A DNA stretch of 64,000 nt. Origin: Lachnospiraceae bacterium Zagget2. GTDB taxonomy: Bacteria > Bacillota > Clostridia > Lachnospirales > Lachnospiraceae. The position numbers were made by a program, and so were the translations under genes. The notes beneath the pieces are model-generated. The model saw nothing but the letters and a program-made list of their open reading frames with translations, was not told the DNA's origin and ran no database searches. Of the stretch, positions 18,958 through 28,196 are shown piece after piece. Each line of letters starts with the position of its first letter. Positions within the stretch are counted from its first letter, which is position 1. The stretch is from the NCBI GenBank assembly GCA_001941045.1, contig MSHD01000050.1:1-64000 (forward strand). Reading direction: 5' to 3'.

Positions 18958-20008
18958 ACGCCGAAAACTTCGGATCATCCTGTCCGTACTCCTTGCCCTG
19001 CTCCTTCTTGCCGCCTGCGGCGTGCTGCTTCTGCTCCACAGTGGGCGTGGCGCGCTGCGGACGGCACAGAGCTACGACACGCAGCCCTTCCAGGAGGCGC
19101 TGGACGCCGCGGCGGACCCGCAGGACGAGGAGGATGAGCCGGACGACAGCCCCGTCGAGGAGGGAGTCGTCGTATATCAGGGCGAACGGTATCGTTACAA
19201 CGATGAGATCATTACCCTCCTTTTTCTCGGCATCGATACGAACGAGACAGTGGAGATACAGGATATAGCCGGTACGGGCGGGCAGGCGGATACGATCTTT
19301 CTCCTCGTGCTTGACCCGAAGAATGAGCGGATACGCATGCTTGGCATTTCGCGCGATACGATGACGGATATCGAGCTTTATGACCTGAATGGCAATTACA
19401 TGGGGACCGACCGGAATCATCTGGCGCTGGCCTATGCCTACGGGGACGGCGCGCAGAAGAGCTGTGAGCTGACCGAGGAGGCCGTGAGCAATCTGTTTTT
19501 TCAGATGCCGATTCACGGATACTGTTCCATCAATATCAGCGCGATCGGGATCCTGAATGATCTGGTCGGCGGCGTGACGGTGACAGTCACGGATGAGGAT
19601 CTCGAAGCGATCGGTTTCACGCTCGGGGAGACCCTGACGCTCGACGCGGAGCAGGCGGAGAGCTATATCCGCTGGCGGCCGGACAAGGATTCGGTCAGCA
19701 ATGGCAGGCGGATGGAGCGCCAGAAGGATTACGCCTGGCGATACATTCAGCAGGCGAAGGAAGTATTTTCAGAAAATGTCCTGTTTCCCGTGCAGGCGGT
19801 GCAGGCCGTCTCGCCTTATATGGTGACAGATCTGAGCGTCTCGGAGATCAGCTATCTGGCGACGCTCGCGGTCGGACTGGATTTTTCCATCGAGGACATT
19901 CAGATGGTGGAGGGACTCGAGACGACGACCGAGATTCACGATGAGTTTTACGCTTCCGACAGCGCGCTCTACGAGCTGATCCTGGAGGTGTTCTATGAAA
20001 AAGAGTAG
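18941..20008 (+). CDS. LCP (LytR-CpsA-Psr) family wall-polymer ligase
   Basis: A 355-residue protein with an N-terminal membrane helix (about residues 10-30) and an extracellular LCP domain. Typical elements are FLGIDTNE, the ADTIFLLVLDP strand, MLGISRDT and SNGRRMERQ. LCP enzymes transfer undecaprenyl-linked glycopolymers to peptidoglycan, which suits the polysaccharide locus beginning at 21654. I placed the start at ATG 18941, which overlaps the end of the giant gene by 17 bases and leaves a basic N terminus before the helix; an upstream ATG at 18893 is less likely. The stop overlaps the sortase start. Confidence 0.85.
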   Translation: MTPPTKRRKLRIILSVLLALLLLAACGVLLLLHSGRGALRTAQSYDTQPFQEALDAAADPQDEEDEPDDSPVEEGVVVYQGERYRYNDEIITLLFLGIDTNETVEIQDIAGTGGQADTIFLLVLDPKNERIRMLGISRDTMTDIELYDLNGNYMGTDRNHLALAYAYGDGAQKSCELTEEAVSNLFFQMPIHGYCSINISAIGILNDLVGGVTVTVTDEDLEAIGFTLGETLTLDAEQAESYIRWRPDKDSVSNGRRMERQKDYAWRYIQQAKEVFSENVLFPVQAVQAVSPYMVTDLSVSEISYLATLAVGLDFSIEDIQMVEGLETTTEIHDEFYASDSALYELILEVFYEKE

Positions 20009-20762
20009 ACGGGAATGGCTGCTTGCCATCCTTCTGTTGCTGCTGAGCCTGATCCTGCTGGCGTCCGGATGGATGCTGATCCGGCGTATGCGAAGGGAAG
20101 AAGCGGCTTACGAAGAACTGCGGGAGGAAGTGACGGAGCAGACGGACGAGCCCGCGGAAGCGGAGGAGGCGGAGGCAGAAGAGCCGCCGAACGACGTGGA
20201 CTGGGAGGCACTGTGGGAGCGCAATCCGGATATCTATGCCTGGATCGAGATCCCGGGCACCCAGGTGGATTATCCGATCGTACAGCGAGCGGATGACAAC
20301 CAATGGTATCTGACGCATACGATTGACGGTGAGGAGGCCACTGCGGCTTCCATATATACCGAGTACCATAATTCGACGGATTTCCAGGATCCGAATACGG
20401 TCATTTACGGCCATAATATGCGCAGCGGCGCGATGTTCGGCAGCCTGCATGAGTACGAGGACCGGGCGTTTTTTGATGAAAACAGGGAAATTCTGATCTA
20501 CCTGCCGGATGCGACGCTGCATTACCGGATTTTCGCGGCCTATGTCGCGGACAACCGTCACCTGTTACTCAGCTACGACTGGACGGACGCGGACGTGATG
20601 AATGCGTTCCTGGAGCAGGTATTTTCGATCCGGGAGATGACTGCCAATATTGATACGGAAATGACCGTCACGGCGGAAGACCGGATTATCACATTGTCCA
20701 CCTGTAATCACGGTATCAGCACACAGCGCTATCTGGTGCTCGCCGTGCTGCAGGAGGAATAA
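19995..20762 (+). CDS. srtB: Class B sortase
   Basis: A 255-residue transpeptidase with an N-terminal membrane anchor (about residues 8-28), an acidic linker and a sortase domain. The catalytic triad is visible: His140 in IYGHNMRSG, Cys237 in LSTCNHG and Arg245 in QRYLV. The helical insert and the YPIVQ strand are typical of class B. Such sortases cut at (N/S/P)-P-x-T-G-like signals in clostridia, and the next gene ends with SPKTG. Start ATG 19995 overlaps the LCP gene by 14 bases, so the three genes are probably translated together. Confidence 0.9.
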   Translation: MKKSRREWLLAILLLLLSLILLASGWMLIRRMRREEAAYEELREEVTEQTDEPAEAEEAEAEEPPNDVDWEALWERNPDIYAWIEIPGTQVDYPIVQRADDNQWYLTHTIDGEEATAASIYTEYHNSTDFQDPNTVIYGHNMRSGAMFGSLHEYEDRAFFDENREILIYLPDATLHYRIFAAYVADNRHLLLSYDWTDADVMNAFLEQVFSIREMTANIDTEMTVTAEDRIITLSTCNHGISTQRYLVLAVLQEE

Positions 20763-20776
20763 GAGGAGGAGAGAGT

Positions 20777-21634
20777 ATGAAGAAATGGCTGGTGTTGCTC
20801 GGCGCGGCGGCCGCAATCCTCGGCTGCACTTTCGCGAGCACCGCGAAGGGAAGCGTGACGAACGGTATGGAAGTCGTCAGCTCCATGCTTCCGGAGACGG
20901 AGGACCTGTATGATCCGCAGAGCGGCCCGCTCATCTGCGAGACGAAGGACGAGGCGGATACGGCTGTGGCAGGAGGTGCGGTTCCTGATGATGTCTATTA
21001 CTGGGAGTGGCTGGCGGGGACGGATAACGATCATTTTCCGGACGTTCCGAATGCGGTCGTGGAACAGATCCTGCAGGTAAATGACGGACAGCTTGAGCTG
21101 ACGGCGCTCTCGTCGAAATTTGCGGGATATGAACTGCTGGCCAGAATCGGTGATCTGCATCTGGTAAGATACAGCGACGGTTCGTACCACCACGGCTATG
21201 TGGACGACTACGGCAATCTGACAAATGTGCTTCGTTTCCGTGAGCTTGAGGCCACCTGGCAGTGTGACAACCTGATCTCGGGAGCAGAGATCCGGGTCAT
21301 CCATTACAGCAACGTCACGAACAGCTGGGAATTTATCACGCCGCAGTCTCTGAACGTCAGCGGAAAGACCGTCACGGCGAGCTTCACGGATCTGTCGCCG
21401 ATCGGCCTGGTCTACCGGATGACGTCTTCCACGGGAGACAGTTCTGCGTCCGGAAGCTCCTCCTCGGGAGCGGACGGCGCGACGGCTTCATCGTCGGATG
21501 AGGTTGTCTTTATTTCACCGAAGACCGGTCAGGGCTACCGGACGGAGCTCCTGCTGGTACTGGGAGCGGCCTGCATCATGGCTGCGGCTTACATCGGCCT
21601 GCGACCGGCAATACGCAGAAGAAAAGACAGGTAG
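20777..21634 (+). CDS. Cell-wall-anchored protein with SPKTG sorting signal
   Basis: A 285-residue protein with a signal peptide (residues 1-24), a domain of unknown fold with many aromatic residues, and a Ser/Gly-rich linker. It ends in a sorting signal: SPKTG, a hydrophobic helix, then RRRKDR. The motif fits class B sortase substrates of clostridia, and the sortase gene ends only 14 bases upstream, so it is the likely cognate substrate. The signal peptide contains ILGC, a possible but weak lipobox. The beta-rich part (SGAEIRVIHY, VTASFTDLSP) resembles a jellyroll/Ig-like domain. Its binding function is unknown. Confidence 0.75.
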   Translation: MKKWLVLLGAAAAILGCTFASTAKGSVTNGMEVVSSMLPETEDLYDPQSGPLICETKDEADTAVAGGAVPDDVYYWEWLAGTDNDHFPDVPNAVVEQILQVNDGQLELTALSSKFAGYELLARIGDLHLVRYSDGSYHHGYVDDYGNLTNVLRFRELEATWQCDNLISGAEIRVIHYSNVTNSWEFITPQSLNVSGKTVTASFTDLSPIGLVYRMTSSTGDSSASGSSSSGADGATASSSDEVVFISPKTGQGYRTELLLVLGAACIMAAAYIGLRPAIRRRKDR

Positions 21635-21653
21635 TTGGGAGATTCGGTTACAG

Positions 21654-22934
21654 ATGAGGGAGACAGAAAAGAAGAAATTGCTGATTTACGCCCATTATTA
21701 TGTGCCGGATGTGGCGGCCACCGCGCAGATCCTGAGGGAACTGGCGGAAGGCCTCAGAGACCGGCTCGATGTGACGGTGATCTGTACCGTCCCTTCCTAC
21801 GACGGTCACGTCGGGGAAGAATACAGGACAAAGCAGTTTTACCGGGAGAGGATCGGCGGCGTCGAGGTCGTGCGTATCCGGGTGCCGGAGTTTGACAAGA
21901 CGCGGAAGCTGACCAGAGTGAAAAATATCCTGGCATATTTCTTTGGCGCCGTGGCCGCCACTTTTACAACCGGAAAAGCGGATTATGTGTATTCCATCTC
22001 GCAGCCTCCCGTACTGGGAGGCCTGCTTGGGGTATGGGGGAAACTGGTAAAACGTGCCAGATACATATACAATATCCAGGACTTTAATCCGGAGCAGATC
22101 ATGGCGGTCGGATACAGCCATTGCAAACCTGTGCTCTGGCTTATGATGTTCTGCGACAAGATCAGCTGCCGCATGGCGGACAAAGTGATCCTGGTGGGGG
22201 AGGATATGGCGGATACGCTGAGGCGGCGCTTCGGGTCGAAGAAGATTCCTCCCTTCTGTGTCATCAATAACTGGGTGAACGAGCGGGAGCTGCTGCCGCT
22301 GCCGACCGATCATGAAGGGGTGAGAGCCTTCCGCAGGCAGTACGGCCTCGAGGACAAGTATGTCGTCATGTACTCGGGGAATATTGGATTTTACTATGAT
22401 CTGGACGGGCTGATCCGGGTGATGAACGCCTTCAGCCGGGACGGGACGCCCATCGCGGCGGACGGGCGCGAGGTAGTCTTCGCTTTCGTCGGCGCCGGCG
22501 GTATGAAGGAGGCGCTCGAACAGTATGTATACACTCACAAAATGAAGAATGTGGTATTTATCCCCTATCAGGAAAAGAAGTCTCTCGGTTACAGCCTGAA
22601 CGCCGCCGACGTCCACTGGGTCGTCAGCGCGCGGGGCATCAAGGGCGTGTCCACGCCGTCGAAATGTTACGGCGTCATGGCCTGCGGCAAGCCGGTGCTG
22701 GGCGTGCTCGAACAGGGCACGGAGATCGAGCGCATCGTGCGGGAGTCGGGCTGCGGACTTCTGTGTGAGCCCGGCGACTACGATCAGGTGGCGGAGAACC
22801 TGCGCTGGTTCACCGAACACGCCGGAGAGCGCGAACAGGCAGAGATGGGGAGCCGCGGGCGGAGCTACCTGGAGAAATACCTGACCATGGAAATATCGCT
22901 GCGGCGTTATGCGGACGAGATCATGAGCTGCTGA
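21654..22934 (+). CDS. Glycosyltransferase, family 4 (WbuB-like)
   Basis: A 426-residue GT-B glycosyltransferase. It opens with LLIYAHYYVPDVAATAQ, typical of WbuB-like enzymes that extend the lipid-linked repeat unit, and the C-terminal nucleotide-sugar half shows YSGNIGFYYDLD and the STPSKCYGVMACGKPVLG signature. It acts at the inner face of the membrane. ATG 21654 lies 19 bases after the sorting-signal gene, suggesting one long transcript. It is the first of the polysaccharide synthesis genes. The sugar specificity cannot be read from sequence. Confidence 0.85.
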   Translation: MRETEKKKLLIYAHYYVPDVAATAQILRELAEGLRDRLDVTVICTVPSYDGHVGEEYRTKQFYRERIGGVEVVRIRVPEFDKTRKLTRVKNILAYFFGAVAATFTTGKADYVYSISQPPVLGGLLGVWGKLVKRARYIYNIQDFNPEQIMAVGYSHCKPVLWLMMFCDKISCRMADKVILVGEDMADTLRRRFGSKKIPPFCVINNWVNERELLPLPTDHEGVRAFRRQYGLEDKYVVMYSGNIGFYYDLDGLIRVMNAFSRDGTPIAADGREVVFAFVGAGGMKEALEQYVYTHKMKNVVFIPYQEKKSLGYSLNAADVHWVVSARGIKGVSTPSKCYGVMACGKPVLGVLEQGTEIERIVRESGCGLLCEPGDYDQVAENLRWFTEHAGEREQAEMGSRGRSYLEKYLTMEISLRRYADEIMSC

Positions 22935-22947
22935 GGAAATACGAAAG

Positions 22948-23811
22948 ATGGCTGATTTGACGGTTGTGATACTGACGAAAAATGAAGAGCAGAACCTGAG
23001 AAAGTGCGTGGAGTCGCTGCGCGGCGTCGCGCGCCGGGTCGTGGTCGTGGACAGCGGCAGCACGGACAGGACCGTGGAGATCGCGCGGGAGCTGGACGCG
23101 GAGGTCTGTTTTCATCCGTTTGAGAGCCATTCTGCACAGTTTAACTGGGCGCTGAAGCAGGTCAGCACGACCTGGGTGATGAAGCTGGACGCGGACGAGG
23201 AACTGACTGCGGAGCTTGCGCAGGAGATTGAGGAAAAGCTGGATTGCCTGCCGGAGCATGTCAGCGGGGCCATTTTGCGCCGCCGTGTGTATTTCATGGG
23301 TCGCTGGCTGAAGCATGGCGGGAAATATCCCGAGCTGCTCCTTCGGATTTTCCGCGTCGGTCATGGAATGTCCGAGGAGCGGATGATGGATGAGCATCTC
23401 ATTGTCACCGACGGCGACGTCGTCACTTTCGCGCATGATTTTCTTGACGACAACAGAAAGACTCTGGAGTGGTGGGTCGGAAAACACAACTGGTACAGCG
23501 GCCGGGAGGTGATCGACCGGTGCGCGGTTCCGGAATCGGCGGCGACCGTGGAGGACACGGCGACTTCCGTGCAGGCGAAGGTAAAGCGTTTTATCAAAGA
23601 GCATGGCTACTACAGGCTGCCGCCCTTCCTGCGGGCGCATCTGTATTTTATCTATCGATATTATATACGACTGGGCTTTCTGGATGGCAGGGAGGGAAAG
23701 ATCTATACCTTTCTGCAGGCCTACTGGTATCGCTTTCTGGTAGATGCGAAGCTGTATGAGTGTGAGAAACGGGAGTCAGAGATAGGAGTAGCGGGGGAGA
23801 TGAAAGCGTGA
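22948..23811 (+). CDS. Glycosyltransferase, family 2 (WaaE-like)
   Basis: A 287-residue GT-A enzyme. ILTKNEEQNL, DSGSTDRT and the metal-binding LDADEEL motif are characteristic of the KdtX/WaaE subgroup of family 2. The C-terminal part is basic and membrane-associated in relatives. It probably adds one sugar of the repeat unit. It follows the previous gene by 13 bases and its stop overlaps the next start (GTGA at 23808). Confidence 0.85.
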   Translation: MADLTVVILTKNEEQNLRKCVESLRGVARRVVVVDSGSTDRTVEIARELDAEVCFHPFESHSAQFNWALKQVSTTWVMKLDADEELTAELAQEIEEKLDCLPEHVSGAILRRRVYFMGRWLKHGGKYPELLLRIFRVGHGMSEERMMDEHLIVTDGDVVTFAHDFLDDNRKTLEWWVGKHNWYSGREVIDRCAVPESAATVEDTATSVQAKVKRFIKEHGYYRLPPFLRAHLYFIYRYYIRLGFLDGREGKIYTFLQAYWYRFLVDAKLYECEKRESEIGVAGEMKA

Positions 23812-24950
23812 GGCGGAGAAAGATACTGATCCTCATCGGTCGTTATCTGCCCGGATATAAGGACGGTGGACCGGTGCGTTCGATCAAGAACCTGACGGAT
23901 GCGCTGGGTGATGAGTACGAGTTCCGGATCCTGACCTGCGACCGCGATCACGGCGACACAAAGCCCTACCCGGATATCTGCGTGAACGGATGGAATCATG
24001 TCGGAAAGGCGGAGGTATACTATGTACCGCCGGGTGGATTTAAGATGAAGCTGATCCGGGCGCTGGCACGGAAGGCGGACGTGGTGTATGTCTGCGGCTG
24101 CTTCAACGATTACGCGATCCATACGCTGCTGCTGAAAAGATTCGGGTTGATCGACAGGCCGGTGGCGGTGGCGGCGATGGGACTGTTCTCACCGCTGGAG
24201 TTTGCGAGGAAGCGTAAAAAGAAACAGTTGTATGTCAGCATATTTAATGCGCTTGGGTTTTTCCGGAGAATATACTGGTCGGCAACGTCTGAAATAGAAG
24301 TGAACGATATCCTGCAGCATGTGAAGACGGAAAGACAGAGATGTATGATTGCGGAAGACCTGCCTCGTCTTGTGAGTTCCGGGAAAATCATAAAGCAAAA
24401 AGAAAAAGGGTGTCTCAAAGTAGTCTGGATATCGCGGATTGCCGAAATAAAAAACCTTGAGGAAGTAATAGAAGTACTGGGTGAAGTAAGCGGCAATATA
24501 GAATTCACGGTTTACGGGCCGGTTCAGGATACTGCTTACTGGGAGCGATGCCGGAGAAAACTGAAAGCATTACCGGATCATGTGCATTGGTCTTATAAGG
24601 GAAATGTGGATTCTGAGCGGGTGGTGGATACTCTGAAAGCGTATCATGTATTCTTTTTCCTGACAAAAGGTGAGAATTTCGGACATGTAATTCAGGAGGC
24701 CTTGTCTGCCGGCTGCCCCGCTGTTATCAGTGATCGGACGCCGTGGAGAGACTTTGAAAAATACGGCGTGGGTTATGTCGTATCGCTGGCAGATCGAAAG
24801 CGTATGAAGGAAGTACTGGAATACTATACCTGGATGGCGAATGATGAATATGGAAAAATTTCGGCGATGGCACATGAATACGCTGTGAAGGTAAGTAATC
24901 ATAAGGCCGCGGAAAGTGGATACCGACAGATTTTTGCGCTGGACAGCTGA
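23808..24950 (+). CDS. Glycosyltransferase, group 1 (GT-B)
   Basis: A 380-residue GT-B enzyme. The N-terminal domain opens with LIGRYLPGYKDGGPVRSI, seen in polysaccharide group 1 transferases, and the C-terminal donor half contains FLTKGENFGHVIQEALSAG with the E-x7-E-like pattern. It starts at GTG 23808 within the stop of the previous gene. Base composition shifts from GC-rich to more AT-rich within this gene (about 24200 onward), so it may mark the edge of a variable region. Confidence 0.8.
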   Translation: MRRRKILILIGRYLPGYKDGGPVRSIKNLTDALGDEYEFRILTCDRDHGDTKPYPDICVNGWNHVGKAEVYYVPPGGFKMKLIRALARKADVVYVCGCFNDYAIHTLLLKRFGLIDRPVAVAAMGLFSPLEFARKRKKKQLYVSIFNALGFFRRIYWSATSEIEVNDILQHVKTERQRCMIAEDLPRLVSSGKIIKQKEKGCLKVVWISRIAEIKNLEEVIEVLGEVSGNIEFTVYGPVQDTAYWERCRRKLKALPDHVHWSYKGNVDSERVVDTLKAYHVFFFLTKGENFGHVIQEALSAGCPAVISDRTPWRDFEKYGVGYVVSLADRKRMKEVLEYYTWMANDEYGKISAMAHEYAVKVSNHKAAESGYRQIFALDS

Positions 24951-24967
24951 GTGAAGCAGGAATAGTG

Positions 24968-26086
24968 ATGAAAGTATTATTTATGGTGAATATACCGGCG
25001 CCATACAGGGTAGATTTTTTTAACGAACTGGGCAAAAGCTGCGACCTGACCGTTCTGTTTGAGCAGAGACGGGATAAAAGCAGAAATTCGAAGTGGGAAG
25101 CAGATGAAGCGGCAGGTTTTCATGCAGTTTTTCTTGAGGGCGTCCGGATGGGTGAAGCCGATGCGTTTTGCCCGGGGGTGATAACCTTCCTGTCATTAAA
25201 GAAATATGATGTGATTATAGTAGGGGCGTATCATACTCCGACCGGGCGATTTGCGATTGATTATATGCGTCGGAAGAAGATTCCTTTTCTGCTCAGCACG
25301 GATGGCGGCATGATAAAGAAGGATAATTTTCTGAAATACAGAGTGAAATACCACTATATTCACTCTGCTTTTATGTGGCTGGCGCCCGGTGCGGCTGCAG
25401 CCAGGTATCTGGGACATTATGGTGCGGAGCCTGACAGAATACGCAGCTACCCCTTTACGTCTGTACGGGAGTGCGATATTCAGAAAAATGCAGCGCAGCG
25501 GAAAGCGGAGCTGCGCGCGAAGCTGGGCATCCCATATCGGAAACTGTTGCTGGCGGTGGGGCAATTTATCCCAAGAAAGGGTTTTGATATCCTGCTGCGC
25601 GCCTGCGCGGGACTGGATCCGTCCGTGGGCGTCTGTCTGGTAGGAGGGAAGCCCACGCAGGAATATCTGGATATCTGCGAACGTTTCCACCTTACGAATG
25701 TGCGTTTTGTGGATTTTCAGAGCAAAGAAAGTCTTGCGGAGTATTATGACGCGGCAGATCTCTTTGTTCATCCAACGCGGGAGGATATCTGGGGACTGGT
25801 TATCAATGAGGCGCTGGCACACGGACTTCCGGTCATCACGACGGATCGCTGTCTGGCGGGAGCGGAGATGGTACGCGACGGCTGGAATGGCAGGATCGTT
25901 CCGGCGGAGTCGGACGCGCTGCATGACGCGATCGCGGAGCTGGTGCTGGATGAGGGAAAGACAGGGCTTTTTGCGCGGCGCAGTCTGGAGATAGCAGAGG
26001 CCTGTACGATCGAACAGATGAGCAGAGCGCATCTGGAAGTATTTGCGGAATTTCTGGACAGGAGCAGTCGATTTGGAGAGGCTTAG
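24968..26086 (+). CDS. Glycosyltransferase, group 1 (GT-B)
   Basis: A 372-residue GT-B enzyme. It begins VLFMVNIPAPYRVDFF, an opening typical of group 1 transferases, and has VGQFIPRKGFD and PTREDIWGLVINEALAHG in the donor-binding half. It should add a further sugar to the lipid-linked repeat unit. ATG 24968 follows GCAGGA; a GTG at 24965 is an alternative. The 3' end overlaps the start of the polymerase gene. Confidence 0.85.
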   Translation: MKVLFMVNIPAPYRVDFFNELGKSCDLTVLFEQRRDKSRNSKWEADEAAGFHAVFLEGVRMGEADAFCPGVITFLSLKKYDVIIVGAYHTPTGRFAIDYMRRKKIPFLLSTDGGMIKKDNFLKYRVKYHYIHSAFMWLAPGAAAARYLGHYGAEPDRIRSYPFTSVRECDIQKNAAQRKAELRAKLGIPYRKLLLAVGQFIPRKGFDILLRACAGLDPSVGVCLVGGKPTQEYLDICERFHLTNVRFVDFQSKESLAEYYDAADLFVHPTREDIWGLVINEALAHGLPVITTDRCLAGAEMVRDGWNGRIVPAESDALHDAIAELVLDEGKTGLFARRSLEIAEACTIEQMSRAHLEVFAEFLDRSSRFGEA

Positions 26087-27266
26087 AAGCATAAAAACGG
26101 AGAATCTGATCATAGCAGCGGCGCTGACAGGTATCCCGTTGCTGAATCAGATGAATACCAGTATAAGAAGCATCGGAAATATGATCTATATCCCGATGCT
26201 GCTGGTACTCTTCTACGCGTTTTATTTTCAACGAGTGCTGGTGTTCGATGAGCAGAGCCGCGTGATTCTGATGCTGTTCTATGCGGCGACGGTCGTGCTC
26301 CCGATTCTTGACCTGAATATTATCCGGGCAGGGATTTCCGAGACAGTCATGGCGATGGGACTGAGCGCGGTCACTTTCACCGCGGTATTTCTGCTTGCAA
26401 ACGAGAATCACGGGATGCCAGCTGATTCCATGATCGGGTATATGCTGCTGGGAAACAGTGTTGTGCTTTTCTATAATATCCTGCTGAATGCGGATGAGAT
26501 CAGTCTGATGAATATCTCCTATCTCCTTCAGGGGGAGAGATCGGTGCGGGCATATTTCGGGTTTTCTCATCCGAATACAGTAGCACTCTATGCCTGCCTG
26601 GAGGTGATTCTGCTGTATCTGTACCTGATTCGTATCCGCAGACGTTATATCATCGGTGCGGCGTTGATTGTCCTGAGTTGGGCGGCGATCGTATCGACCG
26701 GTTCCAGGACCGGCTTTTACTGCGCAAGCTTTTTTATCGGGATGGAGGTGTACCAGAATTACCTGATGCGGAAGGTTCGCACAAAACTGAAGAACCTGAT
26801 TTATCTGATTCCCGTGTTTCTGGTGTTTACGTTATTGACGAGCTCGACCTATACGCTGGATATGACTTCCTATACGAGCGGAAGGGATGTCCTGAACGCA
26901 GAATGTATTGCGCAGCTTCAGGAAAACGGATGGGCGTTTTTTGGATATGCACCGTTGAATCTCCTGTCTCTATCTCCGTACCTTGATTTGACCGACTGTG
27001 GGTATGTGATTACAATAGCTCAGTTTGGGTATGTAGGGCTTGGCATATTTATAATTATTTTCTGTTACATGGCCTGGAACTTCTTCCAAAGAGAAGCTTA
27101 CACGGGGATGAATCTGCTGATGGTGCTGGTTCTGTATTCCGCCACGGAGAACGTGGTTTTCAATTCCGGCGTGAGTCTGTCAGTATGTCTGTGGATTTTG
27201 ATGGCACTGTATCTTGTGAGAGATGAAGAAATGAAAAAATTAACGACGCAAACGGAAACCATATAA
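26073..27266 (+). CDS. wzy: Wzy-like polysaccharide polymerase
   Basis: A multi-spanning protein of about 397 residues with some ten hydrophobic segments and the loop STGSRTGFYCASFF, as found in O-antigen/capsule polymerases. It would join repeat units outside the membrane after Wzx flips them. I chose TTG 26073 because CAGGAGC lies about eight bases upstream; it overlaps the previous gene by 14 bases. Assignment rests on topology, the serine/arginine loop and context, since Wzy proteins share little sequence. Confidence 0.7.
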   Translation: MERLRSIKTENLIIAAALTGIPLLNQMNTSIRSIGNMIYIPMLLVLFYAFYFQRVLVFDEQSRVILMLFYAATVVLPILDLNIIRAGISETVMAMGLSAVTFTAVFLLANENHGMPADSMIGYMLLGNSVVLFYNILLNADEISLMNISYLLQGERSVRAYFGFSHPNTVALYACLEVILLYLYLIRIRRRYIIGAALIVLSWAAIVSTGSRTGFYCASFFIGMEVYQNYLMRKVRTKLKNLIYLIPVFLVFTLLTSSTYTLDMTSYTSGRDVLNAECIAQLQENGWAFFGYAPLNLLSLSPYLDLTDCGYVITIAQFGYVGLGIFIIIFCYMAWNFFQREAYTGMNLLMVLVLYSATENVVFNSGVSLSVCLWILMALYLVRDEEMKKLTTQTETI

Positions 27267-27363
27267 AATAAAATTATAGTAGCAAAAGTATAAAGAGGAT
27301 GGGTGTGTTACGGACATAAAAAGAAGAATTAGATCAATTAATTTGATCGCAAATAGAGACAAG

Positions 27364-28193
27364 ATGATTCTGTCAGATGCGAATCGCAAAGCAAATCGAA
27401 ATCAGGTGAATTTGCACTGGTGTAGTCTAAACGGCGTGGGGGGGGGATTGAGAATCTGGGCGATTACCTCTCAGTCCTGATTCTTGATTATATGCTTAAA
27501 TATTATGATATAGATGCGGAGAAGAGACTAAGGGTAACAAGACATTTATATGGAATTGGCTCCATTATATCCATGGGTTATCAAAACGCTACGATCTGGG
27601 GAAGTGGTTTAATGTTTGACCTTGACTATAAGTGGGCCAGATTTCGAAAACTTGATGTCAGAGCCGTCAGAGGGCAAGAAACTCGCAGAGTTTTGTGTCG
27701 ATTAGGGTATGATTGTCCGGAAATTTATGGTGATCCAGCCTGTTTGTTGCCGTTGTTTTATCATCCAGCCAATAGAGAAAAGAAGCATGCTGTCTCTGTG
27801 ATTCTTCACCATTCAGTTAAGGACGCGGTGCTGCCTGAAGGTATACATAGAATCTCGATGTGTACAACTGATTATAAATCGGTGATCAATGAGATTGTAT
27901 CATCGGAAGTAATTATATCCGGAAGTTTACATGGGATCATTCTCGCTGAGGCATATGGTATACCTGCTGTTTTGTTGAAAGACAGAGAACCTTTTGAGTT
28001 ATTAAAGTATAAAGATTATTTTTCATCCACCGATCGAAACGGTTTCAGAATCGCCAACAGTATTCAGGAAGCATTAAATATGGAACCAAATGAGCTTCCA
28101 TGTCTGGGTGAGATGCAGGAGCGCCTTTTGAAATGTTTTCCTGTAGACTTGTGGGAGGACAGAAAAGATGACCTTTTTAAATGGAGAAAGTAA
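27364..28193 (+). pseudogene. Polysaccharide pyruvyl transferase, frameshifted at a G9 tract
   Basis: From 27447 the frame reads ENLGDYLSVLILDYML and continues through a pyruvyl transferase body (GSGLMFDLD, VRGQETRRVL, GDPACLLP, SGSLHGIILAEAYG). The matching N-terminal stretch (RNQVNLHWCSLNGVGG) is encoded just upstream in another frame. The two meet at a run of nine G residues (27438-27446); ten, or seven, would join them. The upstream frame is open back to about 27280; ATG 27364 is the first in-frame ATG but the true start is uncertain. The family adds pyruvyl groups to sugars of surface polymers. As sequenced, only the part after ATG 27492 could be made. It may be phase-variable, decayed or a sequencing error. 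Confidence 0.75.
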
Positions 28194-28196
28194 TTT

